Source: Anaerohalosphaeraceae bacterium
GTDB lineage: Bacteria > Planctomycetota > Phycisphaerae > Sedimentisphaerales > Anaerohalosphaeraceae
DNA: 5,381 nt
Direction: 5' to 3'
NCBI GenBank assembly: GCA_030671565.1
Contig: DAOVIC010000120.1
Location: 1-5,381, forward strand
Shown here: one piece after another, positions 1 through 4,677 of the stretch
Position numbering within the stretch: the first letter of the stretch is position 1
Layout of the letters: the number at the start of each line of letters is the position of its first letter
The notes under the pieces: model-generated
The model's input: the letters and a program-made list of their open reading frames with translations, nothing else
Told to the model about the DNA's origin: nothing
The model's database searches: none
Position numbers and translations under genes: made by a program

Positions 1-1232
1 AATTTTATGAACGTCGTTTTGACAAAAAAACTCGTATCTTAGGCGGCATCATGATGGCTTTCGGGGGGATATTGAATATGGGTCTATTTCTTAAGATCGG
101 TTCGATGTTCATTGTTGGGATCACCGGGTTGTCAGAAAGCAGTTGGGCTTTGCCGGCTGTGATGATATTTCTGATTACCCTGGTGTTGATCTACACCTGT
201 CTGGGAGGTATGGTTTCGGTTGTTATCGCAGACTACGTTCAATTTATCGTTCTTTCTTTCGGCATGCTTCTGGCGACTTATCTTGCCATCAATAATCTCG
301 GATGGGACAACATCTTTAACACCATAGCCGAAGTCAAGAAAGAAGCCGGCTTCAATCCCACCATAAAAGGCAGTGGTTTTGGTATTGAATATATCATGTT
401 CGTAGCCTTTATCGGTTTGGTCAGCTGTGCTATCTGGCCTACGTCTGTATCGAGAGCTCTTGCCGCAAAATCTCCCAAAACGGTTAAAAGACAGTTTTCG
501 TTCGCATCAATTTCATACATGATCAGATTTTTGCTGCCCTACTTTTGGGGCATCTGTGCTTTCGTTTGGATAACAAATGAGGGCGGACATCTTAAAGAAG
601 CATTCTTCCCTTCTGTCGAAGGCGTCGAAGCCGTTAATAATCTCTATGCGATGCCCATGTACCTTGCTCATATTTTACCGGCGGGTCTGATCGGTCTGAT
701 AACAGCAGCAATGCTTGCAGCCTTTATGTCAACTCATGACAGTTATTTGCTCTGCTGGAGCAGTGTATTGACTCAAGATGTCATCGCACCTCTTATGGGT
801 GACAAAATGACCCCTAAAAACCGGATCGTTATCACCAGAGTTCTGATTGTTGTAATCGGGCTTTACGTGCTTGCGTGGGGATTGTTATACAAAGGCAGTC
901 TTGATATTTTCGATTACATGGGTGTTACCGGCGCAATATATTTTGCCGGAGCATTTGCCCTGCTGCTTGGGGGTTTATACTGGAAGCAAGCCAGTTCAAC
1001 AGGAGCATTTCTGGCATTGCTGGCAGGTTCTTCTGCGATTCTAGGCCTCGGCCCGGTGCAGAATCTGGTCAGGGAAACATGCAATCTTACCATTACCGCT
1101 CCCCGTGCAACTTTGATAAGTATTGCACTAACAACGTTGGCGATGGTGGCCGGTTCGCTGCTGTTCCCGGATAAAAAGAACAAAGCCGGTGCTGTCAAAG
1201 AATTAACTGATAAACAAGCGACAAATGGATAA
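1..1232 (+). CDS. Sodium:solute symporter (SSS family), 5'-truncated
   Basis: This is a multi-pass inner-membrane carrier that would use the sodium gradient to import a small solute; the substrate cannot be told from the sequence. The reading frame is open from base 3, upstream of the first ATG at 51, and those 16 codons (FYERRFDKKTRILGGI) read as normal SSS sequence. The gene therefore begins outside the window and ATG 51 is internal. About 409 residues are visible and family members usually have about 500-600, so the first few helices are missing. Roughly ten hydrophobic segments can be counted. The best signature is the helix around bases 675-755, with LPAGLIGLITAAML followed by AAFMSTHDSYL, which matches the conserved SSS segment near the sodium site. 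The C-terminus is a short charged tail. The next gene starts 16 bases after the stop, so the two are probably co-transcribed. Family assignment is firm; substrate is unknown. Confidence 0.93.
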   Translation, partial: FYERRFDKKTRILGGIMMAFGGILNMGLFLKIGSMFIVGITGLSESSWALPAVMIFLITLVLIYTCLGGMVSVVIADYVQFIVLSFGMLLATYLAINNLGWDNIFNTIAEVKKEAGFNPTIKGSGFGIEYIMFVAFIGLVSCAIWPTSVSRALAAKSPKTVKRQFSFASISYMIRFLLPYFWGICAFVWITNEGGHLKEAFFPSVEGVEAVNNLYAMPMYLAHILPAGLIGLITAAMLAAFMSTHDSYLLCWSSVLTQDVIAPLMGDKMTPKNRIVITRVLIVVIGLYVLAWGLLYKGSLDIFDYMGVTGAIYFAGAFALLLGGLYWKQASSTGAFLALLAGSSAILGLGPVQNLVRETCNLTITAPRATLISIALTTLAMVAGSLLFPDKKNKAGAVKELTDKQATNG

Positions 1233-1248
1233 CTAAGTGAGGTGATAT

Positions 1249-1419
1249 ATGCAAGCGTGGATGTTACTTTGGAAAATAGTTTTAATTGCAGGAATGGTGC
1301 TGTTTGGGATTATGGCGGTATGGGTGGCTATCTGGGGAGCTTTTGACATAAAGAAGCTGTTGGAATCTATTAATACCGAACATGAAACCGGAACCACCGA
1401 ACCACCACAGGAAGATTAG
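1249..1419 (+). CDS. Small single-helix membrane protein, probable symporter accessory subunit
   Basis: The 56-residue product begins MQAWMLLWKIVLIAGMVLFG. It has one transmembrane helix at about residues 6-31, rich in Trp, Met and Gly, followed by a hydrophilic, acidic tail ending EPPQED. The start is well supported: GAGGTGAT at 1239-1246 is a long match to the 16S anti-Shine-Dalgarno sequence, and its GAGG core lies six bases before the ATG. Very small one-helix proteins encoded just downstream of sodium-coupled carriers are a known pattern, for example MetS-type small subunits of NSS carriers and small proteins annotated as symporter accessory proteins. Position, size and topology fit that here. 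The role, helping assembly or activity of the carrier, is inferred from context and not from any catalytic motif. No T-rich terminator hairpin follows directly. Confidence 0.72.
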   Translation: MQAWMLLWKIVLIAGMVLFGIMAVWVAIWGAFDIKKLLESINTEHETGTTEPPQED

Positions 1420-1451
1420 ATATCAAGGGCTTGGTGTCAGGAAAAGAAAAT

Positions 1452-1493
1452 CCGCAGCCGAGCAATTCGATAAAGGCAAATAGCCGGCTTCGG
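1452..1493 (+). other. Imperfect hairpin after the symporter operon
   Basis: CCGCAGCCG at 1452-1460 can pair with CGGCTTCGG at 1485-1493, giving eight of nine pairs around a 24-base loop. A smaller competing stem, GCCG/CGGC (1483-1486 with 1491-1494), has a 4-base loop. No T-run follows, so this is not a standard intrinsic terminator. It could be a 3' mRNA end structure for the symporter transcript or chance in a short GC-rich patch. Confidence 0.25.
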
Positions 1494-1637
1494 CGAGAGA
1501 ATAATGCTGGAGTTTTGGTTTAATGCTATTTTCGGATAATATGACCCAAAATCAATAAATGTAAAATAATAAGAGCGACTTTTCTGTCATTTTGCTCCTA
1601 AATTTGTTTTTTGTCTTATTTTAAGCACAGAAAAACG

Positions 1638-1664
1638 TTGAAGGGCAAAAAAGGGCAAAATAAT
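1638..1664 (+). promoter_or_regulatory. Possible sigma70-type promoter for the dehydratase/ACP gene set
   Basis: TTGAAG (1638-1643) resembles a -35 box and AATAAT (1659-1664, five of six matches to TATAAT) a -10 box. The 15-base spacer is shorter than ideal. Transcription would start near 1671, about 30 bases before the ATG at 1703. The tandem repeat at 1641-1660 fills the space between the boxes, a common place for a regulator to bind. A second candidate farther upstream is ATGACC (1541-1546) with AATAAT (1565-1570) and an 18-base spacer. The whole 1420-1702 gap is AT-rich, so chance -10-like matches are expected. Confidence 0.25.
1641..1660 (+). repeat. Exact 10-bp tandem repeat upstream of dehydratase 1
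   Basis: AAGGGCAAAA occurs twice with no gap (1641-1650 and 1651-1660). A third partial copy, GGCAAAA, is at 1668-1674. The block is bracketed by CGTTGAA at 1636-1642 and again at 1676-1682, exactly 40 bases apart. The period equals about one helical turn, so a protein could contact the same DNA face at each copy. That makes it a candidate operator, but no regulator gene is visible here to match it. Confidence 0.6.
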
Positions 1665-1702
1665 GCTGGCAAAATCGTTGAAAATGCCTACAATTCCATG
1701 TC

Positions 1703-2176
1703 ATGAAATTTGTATTGATAGACAAAGTAATAGGCCTTGAAAGTGGCAGTAAGATCACTTGCGTAAAGAGTGTGTCCCTGGCAGAGGAGTACCTTAGCGA
1801 CCATTTTCCCGCTTTTCCGGTCCTTCCGGGGGTATTACTGCTTGAGGGTCTGATCGAGTGCGGGTCATGGCTTGTGCGTGAAAAACAGGGATTTTCTCAC
1901 AGTATGGTCTTGCTGGAACAGACAAGAAATGTTAAATATAAGAGTTTCGCGGCGCCTGGTATGCAAATCGAGTATACTGTTGAAGCTAAAGTCATAGAAG
2001 ATAATGTCAGCAGTTTTAAGGGCGTTGGCGTCTGTAACGGAAAAGATATCGTTGAAGCGAAGTTCGGATTGCGTCACTTTAATCTTGGTGACAGCGACCC
2101 TAAAATGGCAAGTGTTGACGGCAAGGTCGTTGAGGCTCTTAAAGAGCGTTGGAGTTTGCTCTACAAAAAGAAATAA
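1703..2176 (+). CDS. Hot-dog 3-hydroxyacyl-ACP dehydratase, FabZ-like (dehydratase 1)
   Basis: The 157-residue product is a FabA/FabZ-type dehydratase that would remove water from 3-hydroxyacyl chains on the carrier protein in the cytoplasm. The active-site stretch is DHFPAFPVLPG (residues 33-43), giving catalytic His34, followed by Glu48 in LLLEGLIE; the 14-residue His-to-Glu spacing equals that of E. coli FabZ. The Gln that normally follows in the EAMAQ motif is Glu52 here. The start is forced: TGA at 1679-1681 closes the frame and ATG 1703 is the only start after it. The homologous fold also begins right at this Met. No Shine-Dalgarno sequence is visible before it, so initiation may be weak or SD-independent. 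It shares 24 of the first 60 residues with dehydratase 2, with catalytic residues at identical positions. Family is confident; exact substrate and chain length are unknown. Confidence 0.87.
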   Translation: MKFVLIDKVIGLESGSKITCVKSVSLAEEYLSDHFPAFPVLPGVLLLEGLIECGSWLVREKQGFSHSMVLLEQTRNVKYKSFAAPGMQIEYTVEAKVIEDNVSSFKGVGVCNGKDIVEAKFGLRHFNLGDSDPKMASVDGKVVEALKERWSLLYKKK

Positions 2177-2182
2177 AAATGT

Positions 2183-2208
2183 ACCCTCCTGTTGGATGGG
2201 TTATTATT
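2183..2208 (+). terminator. Weak terminator-like hairpin after dehydratase 1
   Basis: ACCC plus TCC (2183-2189) pairs with GGA plus GGGT (2194-2201) around a TGTT loop, with one bulged T at 2197. It is followed by TATTATT and preceded by an A-rich stretch. It begins seven bases after the stop codon. The stem is short and bulged and the tail is interrupted by A, so it is probably leaky. If it works, it would separate dehydratase 1 from the carrier protein gene. Confidence 0.4.
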
Positions 2209-2229
2209 AAATAATTGTTTACGTTAAAT

Positions 2230-2254
2230 TTAGACCGACATGATGTTGGTTTAA
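2230..2254 (+). promoter_or_regulatory. 25-nt near-palindrome / RNA hairpin in the ACP leader
   Basis: The sequence is symmetric about base 2242: CCGACAT (2235-2241) faces ATGTTGG (2243-2249), and outer pairs extend to 2230 and 2254. Of 12 mirrored positions, ten are Watson-Crick and the other two (2237/2247 and 2233/2251) are G-T, which become G.U pairs in + strand RNA. The folded RNA has an 11-bp stem with a 3-nt loop, ends 19 bases before the carrier protein Shine-Dalgarno sequence and is followed by CTTTTGTT. It could be a stabilising or attenuating mRNA hairpin, or a dimeric repressor operator. Confidence 0.55.
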
Positions 2255-2273
2255 GCTTTTGTTACGAAATTAC

Positions 2274-2279
2274 GGAGAG
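2274..2279 (+). promoter_or_regulatory. Shine-Dalgarno sequence that fixes the ACP start
   Basis: GGAGAG lies with its GGAG core nine bases before ATG 2287. It selects this start over the longer in-frame reading from 2215, whose extra 24 residues look unlike a carrier protein and would translate through the leader hairpin. A second ATG at 2293 is also within reach. Confidence 0.75.
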
Positions 2280-2286
2280 AAAGATT

Positions 2287-2682
2287 ATGGCAATGAGTCG
2301 GGATGAAATTTTTGCAGAGGTTCAGGAAGTTCTTGTTGATGCACTTGGCCTCGATGATGACGAAGTTACTTCAGAGGCAACTTTGATGGGCGATCTGGGA
2401 GCAGAGAGTATCGATTTTCTGGATATAGTGTTCAGACTTGAAAAGTCTTTTGGAATCAAGATGCCTCGTGAAGAATTGTTCCCGGCAGAGAATGTTTTGA
2501 GCAATCCGGAGTTTATCAGCGGCGGAAAGCTGACCGAGGCCGGACTGGGCGAACTTAAAGAAAAGATGCCTCATACCGATTTCACATCTTTTGAAGCTGA
2601 TCCTGATGTCAATAAGATGGCTGACCTTTTCACAGTTGATTCTGTTGTCAACTTCGTAGAGCTTAAGCTGACGGCTGCATAA
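2287..2682 (+). CDS. Acyl carrier protein with long C-terminal insertion
   Basis: The acidic 131-residue protein would carry acyl chains as thioesters on a 4'-phosphopantetheine arm for the surrounding enzymes. The attachment site is Ser41 in GDLGAESIDFLDIVFRLE (residues 35-52), the ACP motif with ESI in place of the usual DSL. Helix I is about residues 5-20 and the recognition helix follows Ser41. Usual ACPs have about 75-80 residues. Here about 45-50 extra residues (roughly 66-113) separate the MPREELFP segment from the final helix, LFTVDSVVNFVELKL, which resembles the normal last ACP helix. The extra part has a possible small helix (TEAGLGELKEKMP) and an acidic stretch. I recall similar long carriers in planctomycetes, but this was not checked. 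The gene is flanked by hairpins on both sides, as if expressed at its own level. Identity as an ACP is firm. Confidence 0.92.
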   Translation: MAMSRDEIFAEVQEVLVDALGLDDDEVTSEATLMGDLGAESIDFLDIVFRLEKSFGIKMPREELFPAENVLSNPEFISGGKLTEAGLGELKEKMPHTDFTSFEADPDVNKMADLFTVDSVVNFVELKLTAA

Positions 2683-2703
2683 AAAAAACAGGCAGTAGTG
2701 GTG

Positions 2704-2734
2704 GATTCGGCCCGACTGCCGAATCTGTTTTATT
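2704..2734 (+). terminator. Intrinsic terminator/attenuator after the ACP gene
   Basis: GATTCGGC (2704-2711) and GCCGAATC (2718-2725) form a perfect 8-bp stem with a 6-base loop, followed by TGTTTTATT. It starts 21 bases after the ACP stop, and an A-run lies upstream, as expected for an intrinsic terminator. A competing stem is possible: GGCAGT (2691-2696) is perfectly complementary to ACTGCC (2715-2720), which includes part of the terminator stem. Partial termination here would let ACP transcripts outnumber those reaching dehydratase 2 and the ketosynthases. No separate promoter is obvious downstream, so readthrough is likely. Confidence 0.72.
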
Positions 2735-2739
2735 ACAAC

Positions 2740-2772
2740 AAGGAGACGGCAGGTTTAGGCCGTTATGTGACA
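2740..2772 (+). promoter_or_regulatory. Shine-Dalgarno with folded spacer before dehydratase 2
   Basis: AAGGAG (2740-2745) is a strong Shine-Dalgarno sequence but lies 27 bases before ATG 2773, too far to work linearly. The spacer contains ACGGC (2746-2750) and GCCGT (2759-2763), a perfect 5-bp stem with an 8-base loop. Folding this stem leaves nine bases between hairpin and start, an ideal effective distance. A minimal start-stop, ATGTGA (2765-2770), also lies just before the real start. Confidence 0.4.
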
Positions 2773-3261
2773 ATGCGTTGGATCTGGATAGATAAATTCC
2801 TTGAGTTTAACAGCGGTGACAGTGCGGTTTCGCTTAAGAACGTTACTCTTGCCGAAGAGCATGTGCACGATCATTTTCCGGGGTTTCCGATGATGCCGGA
2901 ATGTTTGATGATCGAAGCGATGGCACAGACAGCTGGCATACTTGTTGGCGAGGCGCGAAACTTTGAGGAGAAGGTCATACTTGCTAAGATCAAGAAGGCT
3001 GTGTTCTTCGATTATGTTCGTCCCGGCGATACGATCACTTTGCATGCTAATATCGAATCGATCGCACCTGAAGCTGCCAGTACCGCGGGTAAGATCATGC
3101 GTGGTGAAACACTTATCGCCGAGATCAGCCTGATGTTCAGCCATATCGATAACAATCTTGCGGGGCTGGAATTTCCTGAGGAGAATTTCGTGTTCACCGA
3201 TCTGTTCAATTCACTTCTTACTGGGTTTATTGACGAAAAAGCTAAGGCGGAGCGGTCTTGA
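2773..3261 (+). CDS. Hot-dog 3-hydroxyacyl-ACP dehydratase, FabZ-like (dehydratase 2)
   Basis: The 162-residue product is a second FabZ-type dehydratase for acyl-ACP intermediates. It begins MRWIWIDKFLEF. The catalytic stretch is DHFPGFPMMPE (residues 33-43), with His34, then Glu48 in IEAMAQTAGIL, keeping the FabZ spacing and the usual Gln52. The normally conserved Gly after the last Pro of the motif is Glu43. An in-frame GTG at 2698 would add 25 residues, but those cover the terminator hairpin and have no counterpart in dehydratase 1, which aligns exactly from ATG 2773; that start is therefore preferred. A C-terminal extension of about 35 residues (EFPEENFVFTDLF and onward) follows the hot-dog fold. 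The stop TGA overlaps the next ATG by one base, indicating translational coupling to ketosynthase 1. With dehydratase 1 it could form a mixed dimer; that is inference. Confidence 0.87.
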   Translation: MRWIWIDKFLEFNSGDSAVSLKNVTLAEEHVHDHFPGFPMMPECLMIEAMAQTAGILVGEARNFEEKVILAKIKKAVFFDYVRPGDTITLHANIESIAPEAASTAGKIMRGETLIAEISLMFSHIDNNLAGLEFPEENFVFTDLFNSLLTGFIDEKAKAERS

Positions 3262-4577
3262 TGAAAGGACGAGGCGTCTTTATAACAGGTATTGGAGCAG
3301 TAAGTCCGCTTGGTATGAGCGTTGATGAGATGTGGGAAGGTCTCCTTGCCGGTAAGTGCGGGATCGACACGATCAAGGCTTTCGATCCGGTGGGGTTTAC
3401 GTGTAAGCTTGCCGGAGAAGTCGGGGAGTTTAATATCCGTAATTTCGTCCCGAAGAGCCATCGCAAAGCTACCAAACTGATGTGCAGGGATATCGAGCTT
3501 TCAATTCTGGCGGCAAAAGAGGCTGTGGAGAATAGCGGGCTTGTTACTAAGGCGACGGACCCTGATAACGTTACCGTCGATCCTTCGCGGATGGCGATCA
3601 CTTTTGGTGCAGGAGTTATCTGCTGCAACCTGGAAGAAATGTCGCCTTCGGTTGCAAAAAGTATAAAAGACGGCAAGTTCGACCTTGGCAAATGGGGGAC
3701 GGATGGGCTTGAGAGTTTGACGCCATTGTGGCTGCTTAAGTATCTTCCTAATATGCTGGCTTGTCATGTTGGTATTATTCATGATATTCGGGGACCGAGT
3801 AATTCGCTGACCTGCGGTGAAGCGAGCGGACATCTTGCTATCGCTGAGGCGGCGGAGGTTATCGCACGCGGTAGTGCAGAAGCAGTCATCACAGGCGGAA
3901 GCGACGCGAAGGTAAACCCTATTATGATACTTCGCCAATGTTTGATTGGACGTGCGGCGGTGGATCGCAATGGCGACCCTGAGGGTGCTTGCAGGCCTTT
4001 CGATGCTGATGCGAGCGGTTCGGTCTTCGGGGAAGGGTCCGGGATATTGGTGCTTGAGGAAGCGGAGTTTGCGAAAAAGCGGGGAGCAACGATACTGGCG
4101 GAAATCGTTGGGGTAGGCGAAAGTAATAACCTTAACGCAAAATATGAAAGCCTCGAAGCCGGTGCTGTCGGTACGCAGATCGCTATCGAGATGGCACTTG
4201 AAGATGCAGGGATAGAGGCGAAGGAACTCGATCTTGTTTTTCCGCATGGGACGGGGATCGCAGATGACGATGCGGCGGAGGCAGAGGCTATCGCAAATGT
4301 GCTTGGCGATGCGGTGGATAGTGTTGCGGTGTGGCCGACTAAGGGAATGCTTAGCAATACCGGGGCCGCGGGCGGGGCATTGGATGTTGTGGCTGCGATC
4401 ATGGCAATGAAGACGGGTAAGATCGGCCCGGCTAAAAACTGCAATAATAAGGCGGATGGGTGTAAGCTAAATATTGTTAATGAGCCGTTGGATAAAGAGG
4501 TGCGGTACGCTTTGTGCTGCAGTTATACGTTCGGGGGACAGACGGCGGCTGTTGTGCTTAAGAGGTATGGATCGTGA
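3261..4577 (+). CDS. FabF-like beta-ketoacyl-ACP synthase with His-to-Asn active-site change (ketosynthase 1)
   Basis: The 438-residue, full-length thiolase-fold enzyme would join an acyl chain to malonyl-ACP. It opens with ITGIGAVSPLG, typical of KAS I/II. The nucleophile is Cys185 in GPSNSLTCGEASG, and the first active-site His is His329 in FPHGTG. The conserved Lys is Lys361 in TKGMLSNTGAAGG. In FabF this last motif reads roughly KSMTGHLLGAAG, with the second His; here Asn366 stands there and the loop is about one residue shorter. A Cys-His-Asn set is known from KAS III, but in a FabF-type sequence it suggests altered chemistry or a specialised subfamily. The FGEGSG glycine-rich motif is at residues 256-261. 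ATG 3261 overlaps the upstream stop (TGATG) and has GGAG eight bases before it (3249-3252), which favours it over TTG 3258. It is probably an elongating partner of ketosynthase 2, perhaps as a heterodimer. Confidence 0.9.
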   Translation: MKGRGVFITGIGAVSPLGMSVDEMWEGLLAGKCGIDTIKAFDPVGFTCKLAGEVGEFNIRNFVPKSHRKATKLMCRDIELSILAAKEAVENSGLVTKATDPDNVTVDPSRMAITFGAGVICCNLEEMSPSVAKSIKDGKFDLGKWGTDGLESLTPLWLLKYLPNMLACHVGIIHDIRGPSNSLTCGEASGHLAIAEAAEVIARGSAEAVITGGSDAKVNPIMILRQCLIGRAAVDRNGDPEGACRPFDADASGSVFGEGSGILVLEEAEFAKKRGATILAEIVGVGESNNLNAKYESLEAGAVGTQIAIEMALEDAGIEAKELDLVFPHGTGIADDDAAEAEAIANVLGDAVDSVAVWPTKGMLSNTGAAGGALDVVAAIMAMKTGKIGPAKNCNNKADGCKLNIVNEPLDKEVRYALCCSYTFGGQTAAVVLKRYGS

Positions 4578-4677
4578 GTTGTTTGTGCGAGCCTTTCGGC
4601 CCTTCCCCGATTCGTATTCGAGGGTTAAATGAAACGGTTTCGCCTTCAACGAGACTATTTAGGATCGTAATTGAAAA

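Noticed and set aside
1504..1539. 11-codon ORF (MLEFWFNAIFG) in the 1420-1702 gap
   Set aside because: It has no Shine-Dalgarno sequence, is very short, and lies in AT-rich non-coding sequence.
2215..2286. Upstream extension of the ACP by 24 residues
   Set aside because: It would run through the leader hairpin, lacks its own ribosome binding site, and ATG 2287 has GGAG at good spacing and begins the normal ACP fold.
2698..2772. GTG start adding 25 residues to dehydratase 2
   Set aside because: The extension covers the terminator hairpin and has no counterpart in dehydratase 1; homology begins exactly at ATG 2773. Not fully excluded.
3501..4444. Long minus-strand open frames inside ketosynthase 1 (248 and 221 codons)
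   Set aside because: They lie opposite a clearly conserved ketosynthase gene, show no recognisable domain, and their composition is what the reverse complement of this gene would give.
4608..4627. Hairpin CCCCGA/TCGAGGG after ketosynthase 1
   Set aside because: The stem is short and bulged and no T-run follows, so it does not support a terminator between the ketosynthases.
4631..4641. Palindrome GAAACGGTTTC before ketosynthase 2
   Set aside because: Five-base arms around one base are common by chance; there is no T-tail and no repeat of it elsewhere in the window.
4629..4670. 13-codon ORF (MKRFRLQRDYLGS) between the ketosynthases
   Set aside because: It is too short to support, has no ribosome binding site and no peptide pattern of a known leader. 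Its end resembles the RYGS end of ketosynthase 1, but over only a few residues.
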